Source: Collinsella sp. (GTDB lineage: Bacteria > Actinomycetota > Coriobacteriia > Coriobacteriales > Coriobacteriaceae). Taken from it: a DNA stretch of 23,783 bases. Positions 14,433 to 22,100 of the stretch are shown piece by piece (positions within the stretch are counted from its first letter, which is position 1; each line of letters opens with the position of its first letter). Location of the stretch: positions 1 to 23,783 of the forward strand of contig JAIHVJ010000008.1 in assembly GCA_022720335.1 (NCBI GenBank). The letters are read 5' to 3'. Both the position numbers and the translations under genes were made by a program. The notes under the pieces are model-generated. The model did no database searches, was not told the origin of the DNA, and saw only the letters and a program-made list of their open reading frames with translations.

Positions 14433-15833
14433 ATGGCACAGTATCAGCTGCCCAACGACTTCTTCTTTGGCGCTGCTATGTCCGGCCCGCAGACTGAGGG
14501 TCAGTGGAACCAGGGCGGCAAGCTCGAGAACCTGTGGGATACCTGGTCCATCCAGGATCTGGGCTCGTTCTACAACTGCGTTGGCTCTTACGCCGGCAAT
14601 GACTTTATGGCCAAGTACCAGGAAGACCTTCGCATTTTGAAGGATTTGGGCCTGGATACCTATCGCACTTCCATCCAGTGGAGCCGTCTGCTCGATGCCG
14701 ACGGCAACCTCAACGAGGAAGGCGCCGCGTGGTATCACGAGTTGTTCCGCGCCTCTCGCGAAGCCGGCCTGGAGCCGTTTGTCAACTTGTACCACTTTGA
14801 CATGCCCACCTACCTTTTTAACCGTGGCGGCTGGGAGAGCCGTGAGGTTGTCGAGGCTTACGCACATTACGCCGACGTCGCCTTCCACGAGTTTGGCCAG
14901 GAGATCAAGTACTGGTTCACCTTTAACGAGCCCATCGTCGAGCCCGAGCAGCGCTATCAGGAGGGCGTGTGGTTCCCGCAACTCCACGACTTCAACCGTG
15001 CTCGCACCGTGCAGTATCACATCTCGCTGGCACATGCGCTGGCCGTGGCCAACTATCGTAAGGCCTATGACGAGGGCGCCGTTCGCGCTGATGCCAAGAT
15101 CGGCATGATCAACTGCTTTACCCCGGTCTACACCAAGGAGAACCCCAGCGAGGCGGACCTCGAGGCCGTGCGTATGACCAGCGGCATCAACAACCGCTGG
15201 TGGCTCGACCTCATTACCAAGGGCGAGCTTCCCGCCGACGTGCTCGACAGCCTGGCCGAGGGCGGCGTTAAGCTTCCGTTCCGTGCCGGCGACCAAGAGA
15301 TTCTTAAGCAGGGTGTTGTCGACTGGCTCGGTTGCAACTACTACCACCCCACGCGCGTTCAGGCGCCGGCGAGCAAGATCGACCAGTACGGTCTGCCGCA
15401 CTTTGCCGACGAGTACGTGTGGCCCGACGCCGTTATGAACGAGAGCCGCGGCTGGGAGATCTACCCGCAGGGCCTCTACGACTTTGGCATGGACTGCGCT
15501 AAGAACTACCCCGATCTTGAGTGGTTCGTTTCCGAGAACGGCATCGGCATCATGGACGAATACAAGAACCGAGACGCCGAAGGAACCATCCAGGATGACT
15601 ACCGCGTCGACTTTGTACGCCAGCACCTGGAGTGGGTTGCCAAGGCAATTGCCGAGGGCGCCAAGTGCCGTGGATACCATTATTGGGCCGTCATCGATAA
15701 CTGGTCTTGGGCGAATGCCTTTAAGAACCGTTACGGTTTTGTCGAGGTCGACCTTATGGACGGCTACAAGCGCCGCCTTAAGAAGTCGGCAGCTTGGCTC
15801 AAGCAGGTCGCCACGACTCACGTGGTTGATTAG
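14433..15833 (+). CDS. GH1 glycosidase, probable 6-phospho-beta-glucosidase
   Basis: A cytoplasmic retaining glycosidase of 466 residues, family GH1, full length. The N-terminal signature is FFFGAAMSGPQTEGQW. The acid/base is E166 in TFNEP, and the nucleophile is E368 in SENGIG. HYWAVIDNWSWANAF and RYGFVEVDL form the C-terminal aglycone/phosphate side. The 6-phospho specificity is inferred from the PTS genes directly downstream (IIC, IIB, IIA of the Lac/cellobiose family) and from the KNRYGF context; the phosphate-binding residues are not certain. ATG 14433 has GCGAGGA five bases upstream, better than TTG 14430. It is the first gene of the operon. The 120-bp gap to IIC contains GC-rich hairpins but no T tract, so readthrough is expected. 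Confidence 0.92.
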   Translation: MAQYQLPNDFFFGAAMSGPQTEGQWNQGGKLENLWDTWSIQDLGSFYNCVGSYAGNDFMAKYQEDLRILKDLGLDTYRTSIQWSRLLDADGNLNEEGAAWYHELFRASREAGLEPFVNLYHFDMPTYLFNRGGWESREVVEAYAHYADVAFHEFGQEIKYWFTFNEPIVEPEQRYQEGVWFPQLHDFNRARTVQYHISLAHALAVANYRKAYDEGAVRADAKIGMINCFTPVYTKENPSEADLEAVRMTSGINNRWWLDLITKGELPADVLDSLAEGGVKLPFRAGDQEILKQGVVDWLGCNYYHPTRVQAPASKIDQYGLPHFADEYVWPDAVMNESRGWEIYPQGLYDFGMDCAKNYPDLEWFVSENGIGIMDEYKNRDAEGTIQDDYRVDFVRQHLEWVAKAIAEGAKCRGYHYWAVIDNWSWANAFKNRYGFVEVDLMDGYKRRLKKSAAWLKQVATTHVVD

Positions 15834-15953
15834 CGAACGGGCGAACGCCCAGACCGCGCGCCGCCGCGCGCAACACATGGCACATCTGGTGGCAGAGGGC
15901 GACAGACCACCGTGCGCATAGGAAAAGGCCGGATTTGAAAGTTAGGAGCAATC

Positions 15954-17297
15954 ATGGCCAGTGACAACGGAAAGAGCTTCCTCGACAAGTTTGCCGAGGT
16001 CTCTGCGAAGGTGGGAAACCAGGTTCACCTGCGTTCCCTGCGTGACGCCTTCGCGACCATCACGCCGCTCTATATCCTTGCGGGTATCGCGGTTCTTATT
16101 AACAACGTCGTGTTCCCTCTGTTCCCGCTCGATGCGGCGGGCCTTGCCAACCTTCAGACGTGGGGTTCGGCAATTACGCTGGGCACCCTCAACGTCTCTG
16201 CCATTATCTTGGCCGGATTGATTGGCTACAGCCTCGCTAAGAACAAGCGTTTCGATAACCCGCTCGCTTGCGTGGTCGTCGCTATCTCTGCTTTCGTCAT
16301 CATGATGCCGCAGCAGATCACCGCCTCGCTTGCCGCCACGAGCCCGCTGCTCACCGACAAGATCACCTCCGCCGAGGTCACGGGCGCCCTTTCGACTGCC
16401 AACACCGGCACCAACGGTCTGTTCTCGGCTATTATCATCGCCCTGCTTTCCGTCTCGCTCTTCATCAAGATTTCTGGCGTCGAGAAGCTCAAGGTTAAGC
16501 TGGGCGAGGGCGTGCCTCCCGCGGTCTCCAACTCCTTCAACGTCATGATCCCGATGCTGCTCAACCTCGCGATCTTCGCTCTTGCCGCAGCCCTGCTCGC
16601 CGTGTGCGCCGGCACCGATCTGTGCACCATCATCTCCACGTGCATCTCCAACCCGCTCAAGAGCATCATGAACGCCGGTCCGTGGGCTGTTATCCTCATC
16701 TACACCCTTGCTAACCTGCTGTTCTGCGTCGGTATTCACCAGTCCACCATCTCTGGCGCTACCGTCGAGCCGATCCTGACCATGCTCATCGTCGACAACA
16801 TGGCTACCTTTGCCGCCGGTGGCACCATCCAGCCCGATCACTACATGAACATGCAGATCGTTAACAGCTTCGCCCTCATCGGCGGCTCGGGCTGCACCCT
16901 CATGCTTCTGCTCGACACGCTCCTGTTCTCCAAGAACAAGGCTTCCGAGACCGTTTCCAAGATGGCTATCCTGCCTGGTCTGTTCAACATCAACGAGCCG
17001 GTTATCTACGGTTACCCCATCGTGTACAACCTGCCGCTCATGATCCCGTTCGTCCTTCTTCCCGATCTGTTCATCGGCATCACCTATGGCCTTACCTGCG
17101 CAGGCATCATCAGCCCCTGCATCGCCCAGGTGCCCTGGACCATGCCTCCCGTCATCAATGCCCTGCTCGCTACGGGCTTTGACTGGCGCGCCGGCGTGTG
17201 GCAGGCTCTCGAGATTGTCATTGGCATGGCCGTCTACCTGCCCTTTATGAAGATTTCCGAGAAGGCAATCGCCAAGCAGGAGGCTCTCGCCGAGTAG
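15954..17297 (+). CDS. PTS Lac-family EIIC permease (cellobiose type)
   Basis: Integral membrane sugar channel of the phosphotransferase system, 447 residues with about ten hydrophobic segments. It opens with LRSLRDAFATITPLYILAGIAVLINNV. The conserved sugar-binding signature FNINEPVIYGYPIVYNLPLMIPF lies at about 342-364. Homologues are CelB, ChbC and LicC. ATG 15954 follows TAGGAG. It should import a beta-glucoside such as cellobiose, phosphorylated by the IIA and IIB proteins encoded downstream. No frameshift or missing segment is seen in this gene. It is separated from IIB by 161 bp holding an internal hairpin. Confidence 0.93.
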   Translation: MASDNGKSFLDKFAEVSAKVGNQVHLRSLRDAFATITPLYILAGIAVLINNVVFPLFPLDAAGLANLQTWGSAITLGTLNVSAIILAGLIGYSLAKNKRFDNPLACVVVAISAFVIMMPQQITASLAATSPLLTDKITSAEVTGALSTANTGTNGLFSAIIIALLSVSLFIKISGVEKLKVKLGEGVPPAVSNSFNVMIPMLLNLAIFALAAALLAVCAGTDLCTIISTCISNPLKSIMNAGPWAVILIYTLANLLFCVGIHQSTISGATVEPILTMLIVDNMATFAAGGTIQPDHYMNMQIVNSFALIGGSGCTLMLLLDTLLFSKNKASETVSKMAILPGLFNINEPVIYGYPIVYNLPLMIPFVLLPDLFIGITYGLTCAGIISPCIAQVPWTMPPVINALLATGFDWRAGVWQALEIVIGMAVYLPFMKISEKAIAKQEALAE

Positions 17298-17326
17298 AAC
17301 GCCTAACGTTCGTCCCTTTCACCTTT

Positions 17327-17357
17327 GCGGGCGCCGGTACGCGGTGCCGGTGCCCGC
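17327..17357 (+). other. Intra-operon GC hairpin between EIIC and EIIB genes
   Basis: GCGGGCGCCGGTAC (17327-17340) pairs with GTGCCGGTGCCCGC (17344-17357) with two mismatches and a tiny loop. No T tract follows, so it is more likely an mRNA 3'-end stabiliser or processing site that sets the EIIC:EIIB ratio than a full terminator. A weak TTGCGT (17369) and CACAAT (17394) pair follows and could be an internal promoter. Confidence 0.5.
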
Positions 17358-17458
17358 GGCTCTCTCCCTTGCGTAAAGATACAGGGGAGCGGGCACAATA
17401 GCCGCAAGGAATACAACCAGTTGTCGTCTGCGCGCCGCGCAGTTATAAGGAGGAAACC

Positions 17459-17760
17459 ATGAAGAAGATCATGCTCTGCTGCAATGCCGGCATGTCCACG
17501 AGCCTGCTGGTCCAGAAGATGCAGGCCGAGGTTGCAAACCGTGGTCTGGATATGAGGTCGAGGCTCGTCCCATGAACGAGGCCCACGATCACCTGGACGA
17601 GTGCGACATGTTGCTGCTTGGTCCGCAGATTGGCTACACCAAGGGCGATTTTGAGAAGGAGGCCTCCGGTCGTTTTCCGGTCGAGGTCATCAACATGGTC
17701 GACTACGGCCGCATGAACGCTGCCGGCATCATCGACCACTGCGTCAGCGTGATGGGCTAG
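17459..17760 (+). pseudogene. PTS Lac-family EIIB (cellobiose type), frameshifted
   Basis: The EIIB phosphocarrier normally passes phosphate from EIIA to the sugar through one cysteine. ATG 17459 follows AAGGAGG and encodes MKKIMLCCNAGMSTSLLVQK; the active Cys is C8 in the CNAGMST loop. After residue 30 (RGLD) the frame runs into a TGA at 17573. The rest of the domain continues in the -1 frame from about 17552: YEVEARPMNEAHDHL, then DMLLLGPQIGYTKGDF and VINMVDYGRMN, ending at the TAG at 17758-17760. The sequence CTGGATATGAGG looks like CTG-GAY-TAT-GAG with one base lost. An ATG at 17572 overlaps the TGA (ATGA), so a 62-residue tail could be reinitiated. That tail would lack the active cysteine. 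Alternatively this is a base-calling error. Confidence 0.85.
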
Positions 17761-17769
17761 GTGCTCCGC

Positions 17770-18102
17770 ATGGAGGATATGAACGAACTGCAGATGACCT
17801 GCTTCGAGATCATCAGCTACGTCGGTACCGCCAAGAGCATGTACATCAATGCCGTGCAAAAGGCCAAGGAGGGCGATTTTGACGCCGCCGAGGAGCTTAT
17901 CAAGCAGGGCGACGAGGCCTATAACGGTGGCCACGATGTTCACATGGGACTTCTGAAGAAGGAGGCCAACGGCGAGCGTAACGGCGAGGCCCCGTTGATT
18001 CTGCTGCATGCCGAGGACCAGATGGCCGGTACCGAGACCATGCGCGTCATGGCGACGGAGCTCATCGAGATTCACAAGCAGCTGCAGGTACTTCAGGCCT
18101 AG
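17770..18102 (+). CDS. PTS Lac-family EIIA (cellobiose type)
   Basis: Small all-helical cytoplasmic phosphocarrier of 110 residues, which forms trimers in the family. MNELQMTCFEIISYVGTAKSMYINA is the first helix region. KAKEGDFDAAEELIKQGDEAYN is the hallmark middle helix. The phosphoacceptor is H80 in LILLHAEDQM, where homologues usually read HAQDH. ATG 17770 is preferred because AGGTG lies 6 bp upstream; an in-frame GTG at 17761 abuts the EIIB stop codon. It is the last gene of the operon, followed by a strong terminator. If EIIB is really broken, this protein has no cognate partner encoded here. Confidence 0.9.
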   Translation: MEDMNELQMTCFEIISYVGTAKSMYINAVQKAKEGDFDAAEELIKQGDEAYNGGHDVHMGLLKKEANGERNGEAPLILLHAEDQMAGTETMRVMATELIEIHKQLQVLQA

Positions 18103-18160
18103 TCGGCGTTATCGCCGCGATGGGCCGTGCGGTCCAACAGACAACACAGTCCCTTTGACG

Positions 18161-18198
18161 GGCGCCGGGAGTCTCCGCCTCCCGGCGCCTTTATATTT
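18161..18198 (+). terminator. Rho-independent terminator of the PTS operon
   Basis: A perfect 11-bp stem, GGCGCCGGGAG (18161-18171) with CTCCCGGCGCC (18179-18189), is followed by TTTATATTT. It lies 58 bp after the EIIA stop codon. Confidence 0.9.
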
Positions 18199-18252
18199 GG
18201 GGAAGGTCTTGCGCGACCTATTAAGCGACCATTCGCGTTTCCCCAGATAAAG

Positions 18253-18285
18253 CCTGCCAAAACAAACCTGTCCCTTTTTGGTAGG
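18253..18285. repeat. Hairpin repeat with AACCTGTCCC loop (copy 4)
   Basis: Arms CCTGCCAAAA (18253-18262) and TTTTTGGTAGG (18275-18285) enclose CAAACCTGTCCC. On the minus strand this reads GGGACAGGTTTG, matching the core of the other copies, and the left half matches the repeat at 14372. It sits between the PTS terminator and the glucokinase promoter. Confidence 0.65.
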
Positions 18286-18343
18286 TTTTTGCCTTGGGAG
18301 CGGTACCATACAGGCAATGTTTAAACGAGAAAGGTGGGCTCCC

Positions 18344-19297
18344 ATGGAACCTAAGCAGTACTACATCGGCATCGACGTCGGCGGCACCTCGGTTAAGGAG
18401 GGCCTGTTCGACGAGGACGGCAACCTGCTTGCCAAGGCCAGCGTGCCCACGCCTCCCATCGTTGACGCTGCGGGCTTTGCCGCGGTGACCGAGGCTATCG
18501 ACCAGGTGGTCGCCAAGGCGCAGATTCCGCGTGCCTTTGTGTCGGGCATTGGCCTGGCCGTTCCGTGCCCCATCCCGGCATCGGGCGATGCCAAGGTCAA
18601 GGCGAACATCGCCATCAACCTGCCCGAGCTCAAGATCGCCATCCAGGAGCACTGCCCCGACGCGGTCGTTAAGTACGAGAACGACGCCAACGCTGCTGCT
18701 ATGGGCGAGGCCTGGCTCGGCTCTGCCAAGGGCGTACAGAACGTGGTGATGGTCACCATTGGTACCGGCGTGGGCGGCGGCGTTATCGTTAACGGCGACG
18801 TGGTATCGGGCGTTGTGGGTGCTGGCGGCGAGATTGGCCACATGTGCCTGAACCCGGCCGAGGAGCGCACCTGCGGCTGCGGCGGCCATGGCCACCTGGA
18901 GCAGTATTCCAGCGCCACCGGCGTGGTGAGCAACTACCTTGCCGAGTGCAAGAAGGCGGGCGTCGAGCCCATCGAGCTGACCGGCCCCTCCGATTCCAAG
19001 GACGTGTTCCAGGCTTGTCGCGAGGGCGACAAGCTCGCGCTGGCAGCTGCCGATACCATGGCCGACTATCTCGGCCGTGCACTGGCGCTTATTGCCAACG
19101 TGGTTGATCCCGAGATGTTCCTCATCGGCGGCGGCGCCTCCGCCTCGGCCGATGTCTACCTCGACAAGGTTCGCGAGCACTTTAAGCAGTACGCGCTTTC
19201 CGCCTCGCGCGAGACGCCCATTAAGGTCGCTTCGCTCGGAAACGACGCCGGCATCATCGGTGCCGCCTACGTAGCCCTGCGCGCCGCCGGTAAATAG
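18344..19297 (+). CDS. ROK-family glucokinase
   Basis: Cytoplasmic ATP-dependent sugar kinase of 317 residues. The N-terminal phosphate loop is IGIDVGGTSVKEGLFDEDG. The catalytic aspartate lies in ENDANAAAMGE, followed by VTIGTGVGGGVIVNG. The ROK block is GAGGEIGHM, then C177-G-C179-G-G-H-G-H184-L-E186. The usual zinc motif is CxCGxxGCxE, so the third cysteine is replaced by H184; Cys and His can both bind zinc. LIGGGASAS is near the C-terminus. ATG 18344 has AAAGGTGG upstream; ATG 18317 is weaker. It probably phosphorylates the free glucose released by the 6-phospho-beta-glucosidase. A TACCAT (18303-18308) may be its -10 box. ManNAc kinase activity cannot be excluded. Confidence 0.9.
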   Translation: MEPKQYYIGIDVGGTSVKEGLFDEDGNLLAKASVPTPPIVDAAGFAAVTEAIDQVVAKAQIPRAFVSGIGLAVPCPIPASGDAKVKANIAINLPELKIAIQEHCPDAVVKYENDANAAAMGEAWLGSAKGVQNVVMVTIGTGVGGGVIVNGDVVSGVVGAGGEIGHMCLNPAEERTCGCGGHGHLEQYSSATGVVSNYLAECKKAGVEPIELTGPSDSKDVFQACREGDKLALAAADTMADYLGRALALIANVVDPEMFLIGGGASASADVYLDKVREHFKQYALSASRETPIKVASLGNDAGIIGAAYVALRAAGK

Positions 19298-19298
19298 C

Positions 19299-19350
19299 TG
19301 GTGCAAGGGGGACAGGTTACTTTGCACCAACATGGTGCAAAAGGGACAGC
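19299..19350. repeat. Double hairpin repeat with GGGGGACAGGTTACT core (copy 5)
   Basis: TGGTGCAA (19299-19306) and TTGCACCA (19322-19329) enclose GGGGGACAGGTTACT. The right arm pairs again with TGGTGCAA (19333-19340), followed by AAGGGACAGCC. It begins two bases after the glucokinase stop codon and shares an exact inverted 18-mer with the copy at 9050. Confidence 0.75.
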
Positions 19351-19465
19351 CTTGGCCCCCGTGCCTGCGCCCCAAAATATACCGTGGCCCTTCCGTCTGC
19401 GAAGGCTCGGCATCGGCGTGCTACCATAGCTACGTCCAAGTACACATATCAAGTGGAGGATATCC

Positions 19466-20389
19466 ATGGCAAACGTTCTTGTCTTTGGTCACCAGAACCC
19501 CGATAACGACGCCATCATGAGCGCCGTCGTCCTGTCCCAGCTGCTCAACCAGGTTGAGTATGCCGGCAACACCTACGAGGCTTGCGCCCTAGGCCAGCTT
19601 CCGGCCGAGTCCGCCAAGCTGCTCGCCGACGCCGGCATCGCCGAGCCCCGCGTGATCGAGTCCGTCGAGGCTGGTCAGCTCGTCGTCCTCACCGACCACA
19701 ACGAGTCTGCCCAGTCCGTCGCCGGCCTTAAGGACGCCACGGTCTTTGGCGTTGTCGATCATCACCGCATCGGCGACTTCGAGACCGCCGGCCCGCTGCA
19801 CTACATCTGCCTGCCCTGGGGCTCCAGCTGCACCATCGTCACCAAGCTCGCCGGCGTGCTCGGCGTTGAGCTTTCCGACGTCCAGGCCAAGCTGCTGCTC
19901 TCGGCCATGATGACCGACACGCTCATGCTCAAGAGCCCCACCACCACCGATGTCGACCGCGCCGTCGCCGCCAAGCTCGGCGAGCAGGTGGGCGTCGACC
20001 CGGTCAAGTTTGGCATGGAGGTCTTCCTCACCCGTCCGTCTGGCTCCTTCACCGCAGCCGAGATGGTCGGCAACGACATCAAGATGTTCGAGCCTGCCGG
20101 CAAGAAGCTGCTCATCGGCCAGTACGAGACTGTCGACAAGACTCGCGCACTCGGCATGATCGACGAGATTCGCGAGGCCATGCGCGCCTACGCCGCCGAG
20201 AAGGGTGCCGACGGCATCGTCCTGTGCATCACTGACATCATGGAGGAGGGCTCGCAGGTCCTGCTCGAGGGCGAGACCGAGGCTGCTCAGAAGGGCCTGG
20301 GCATTGCCGACGAGCACGACGGCGTCTGGATGCCGGGCGTCCTCTCCCGTAAGAAGCAGGTCGCTGCCCCCATCATGGCCGCCTGCTAG
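19466..20389 (+). CDS. ppaC: Manganese-dependent inorganic pyrophosphatase (family II, DHH)
   Basis: Cytoplasmic enzyme that hydrolyses pyrophosphate and drives biosynthetic reactions. The 307 residues match the family length. The N-terminal DHH domain has metal ligands H9, D13 and D15 in FGHQNPDNDA, an aspartate in VLTDHNES, and the D98-H99-H100 triad in VVDHHRIG. A further Asp lies in MMTDTLMLKSPTTT. The C-terminal DHHA2 domain ends with the substrate-binding SRKKQVAAP. No CBS/DRTGG regulatory insert is present, so it is the simple constitutive form. ATG 19466 follows TGGAGGAT. A TACCAT at 19422-19427 may be the -10 box. Monocistronic, with a good terminator. Confidence 0.95.
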   Translation: MANVLVFGHQNPDNDAIMSAVVLSQLLNQVEYAGNTYEACALGQLPAESAKLLADAGIAEPRVIESVEAGQLVVLTDHNESAQSVAGLKDATVFGVVDHHRIGDFETAGPLHYICLPWGSSCTIVTKLAGVLGVELSDVQAKLLLSAMMTDTLMLKSPTTTDVDRAVAAKLGEQVGVDPVKFGMEVFLTRPSGSFTAAEMVGNDIKMFEPAGKKLLIGQYETVDKTRALGMIDEIREAMRAYAAEKGADGIVLCITDIMEEGSQVLLEGETEAAQKGLGIADEHDGVWMPGVLSRKKQVAAPIMAAC

Positions 20390-20408
20390 GTTTAGTTGAC
20401 CAAACGCC

Positions 20409-20448
20409 ACGACCGGATCGCGGAAGCCCCGCGCTCCGGTCGTTTTTT
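20409..20448 (+). terminator. Rho-independent terminator of ppaC
   Basis: ACGACCGGA (20409-20417) pairs with TCCGGTCGT (20435-20443), with an inner GCGG/CCGC stem, followed by T6 at 20443-20448. Confidence 0.9.
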
Positions 20449-20492
20449 GTGCACGGCGCCGCGTCGTCTCTTGGATAGGCGCGCCCGTGCCG

Positions 20493-20511
20493 TTGAGCAA
20501 ATAATGTTCAA
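20493..20511. promoter_or_regulatory. Dyad TTGAGCA-N5-TGTTCAA in the nhaA upstream region
   Basis: TTGAGCA (20493-20499) and TGTTCAA (20505-20511) form a 7-bp dyad with one mismatch in an otherwise GC-rich gap. Just upstream, GCACGG (20451) and CCGTGC (20485) form another stem. It could be an operator or part of a structured leader; function unknown. Confidence 0.35.
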
Positions 20512-20586
20512 CCTGTGGTTCCGCTTTTCGGCCACGCCTGCGTGCCTGTCGTGCAGGGTAGGCTAGATGCAAGCGTAATACGTTAG

Positions 20587-20623
20587 AGCGCGGCACCGCC
20601 ACTTGGGCGGGCCGTGCTTTTTT
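20587..20623 (+). terminator. Terminator-like hairpin in the nhaA leader
   Basis: AGCGCGGCACCGCC (20587-20600) pairs with GGCGGGCCGTGCT (20606-20618), with one bulge and one wobble, followed by T6 (20618-20623). It lies 33 bp before the nhaA ATG. The ppaC gene already has its own terminator 140 bp upstream, so this one may act as an attenuator of nhaA rather than ending ppaC transcription. Confidence 0.7.
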
Positions 20624-20656
20624 AAGACGGGAGCTTTCCCGTGAAAGGAGCCGCCC

Positions 20657-22015
20657 ATGGCAGCACCCGAGCAGCTGTTTAACGTTCGTGAGCGCAAGCG
20701 TTTTGAGCGCCACGACATTTGGGAGCGCATCACCGAGAACGGCACGATTTCCGCCGCCGTCATGGTCTTCGCCGCCATCGCCGCCGTCATTTGCGCCAAC
20801 ACCGATGCCTACGAGGCCATCCATCACTTTTTGGAGACCCCGCTGTATGTGGGCCTGGGCAACCTTACGGCCGGTCTCACCGTTGAGCTATTCGTCAACG
20901 ACTTCCTCATGGCGATTTTCTTTTTGTTGGTGGGCATTGAGCTCAAGTACGAGATGACAGTTGGCGAGCTCAAAAACCCGCGCCAGGCTATGCTTCCCAT
21001 GCTGGCGGCCGTGGGCGGCGTCGTCGTTCCCGCCTGCATCTATCTGATCTTTAACCATGCCGGCGCGCACAACGGCTGGGCCATTCCCATGGCAACCGAT
21101 ATTGCCTTTGCGCTGGGCGTGCTGTCGCTTTTGGGCAACCGCGTGCCCAACGGCGTGCGCGTGTTCTTCTCGACGCTCGCCATCGCCGACGACCTCATCT
21201 CCATCGCCGCCATCGCCATCTTCTACGGTCAGAGCCCCAATCCGTTTTGGTTGGGCGCCGCCGCGCTTGTGACCTGTGCGCTCGTGTGGCTCAACAAGAC
21301 GCAGCATTACCGCCTTGCCCCGTATTCGGTACTGGGCCTGCTGTTGTGGTTCTGCATGTTCAAGAGCGGCGTGCACGCTACGCTTGCTGGCGTCATCCTG
21401 GCCTTCACCATTCCGGCCAAGTGCGGCGTCAAGCTCGATAGCCTCACCGATTGGTTGGGCGAGTGCCTGCCGCTGCTCGATGACCGCTACGACGACGAGG
21501 CACACATCCTGGGCCAGCATGACTTTACCGTCTCGACCACCAAGGTCGAGCGCGTCATGCACCGCGTGACCCCGCCGCTCATCCGCATGGAGCGTCTGAT
21601 CTCCACGCCGGTTAACTTTGTGATTCTGCCGATCTTTGCGTTCGTGAACGCACAGGTTCGCCTAGTGGGCGTGGACATGAGCACGCTACTCACCGACCCG
21701 GTGACGCTCGGCGTGTACTTTGGCATGCTGCTGGGCAAGCCGATCGGTATCTTTGGCATGACGTTCGCCTTGGTCAAGCTCAAGGCCTGCGAGCTGCCGC
21801 GCAATGTCAACTGGCACATGATTGCCGGTGTGGGCATTCTGGGCGGCATCGGCTTTACCATGTCGATTCTCATCAGCGGCCTTGCCTTCCCGACGGCCCA
21901 GTTTGAGGTTCTTGCTGCCAAGGCTGCCATTCTTGCCGGTTCGGTCACCGCTGCCGTGCTCGGCATGATCTACATGAGTGTGATCTGCAAGCATCCCGCG
22001 CCCAAGGACGAGTAA
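20657..22015 (+). CDS. nhaA: Na+/H+ antiporter NhaA
   Basis: Inner-membrane sodium/proton antiporter for pH and sodium homeostasis, 452 residues with about 12 membrane segments. Signatures: LFVNDFLMAIFFLLVGIELKYE (segment 2), MATDIAFALGVLSLLG, and the essential adjacent aspartates D178-D179 in STLAIADDLISIAAIAIF (E. coli D163-D164). The C-terminal GGIGFTMSILISGLAF completes the discontinuous-helix pair. It is longer than E. coli NhaA (388), mainly because of a hydrophilic cytoplasmic loop around WLGECLPLLDDRYDDEA to VERVMHRVTPPL, plus an N-terminal tail. Such a loop is common in Gram-positive members. ATG 20657 follows AAAGGAG. It is monocistronic, with a terminator-like hairpin in its leader and a bidirectional terminator after it. 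Confidence 0.95.
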   Translation: MAAPEQLFNVRERKRFERHDIWERITENGTISAAVMVFAAIAAVICANTDAYEAIHHFLETPLYVGLGNLTAGLTVELFVNDFLMAIFFLLVGIELKYEMTVGELKNPRQAMLPMLAAVGGVVVPACIYLIFNHAGAHNGWAIPMATDIAFALGVLSLLGNRVPNGVRVFFSTLAIADDLISIAAIAIFYGQSPNPFWLGAAALVTCALVWLNKTQHYRLAPYSVLGLLLWFCMFKSGVHATLAGVILAFTIPAKCGVKLDSLTDWLGECLPLLDDRYDDEAHILGQHDFTVSTTKVERVMHRVTPPLIRMERLISTPVNFVILPIFAFVNAQVRLVGVDMSTLLTDPVTLGVYFGMLLGKPIGIFGMTFALVKLKACELPRNVNWHMIAGVGILGGIGFTMSILISGLAFPTAQFEVLAAKAAILAGSVTAAVLGMIYMSVICKHPAPKDE

Positions 22016-22032
22016 AAGCACATACAAGTTTG

Positions 22033-22070
22033 AAAACGCCGCCAGTGAACACCATCACAGGCGGCGTTTT
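22033..22070. terminator. Bidirectional terminator of nhaA and the convergent small gene
   Basis: A perfect 11-bp stem, AAAACGCCGCC (22033-22043) with GGCGGCGTTTT (22060-22070), gives a T run on both strands. It lies between the convergent stop codons at 22015 and 22101. Confidence 0.88.
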
Positions 22071-22100
22071 AGTCATTCGGGACGTTCTTAATGACTAGGT

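Noticed and set aside
14259..15878. A 539-codon minus-strand open frame opposite the GH1 gene
   Set aside because: An antisense shadow of a high-GC gene; its translation is low-complexity Val/Leu/Ala/Gly-rich with no motif.
17545..17575. Programmed -1 frameshift to explain the split EIIB
   Set aside because: No slippery heptamer or downstream stem at the junction; a lost base or a sequencing error is simpler.
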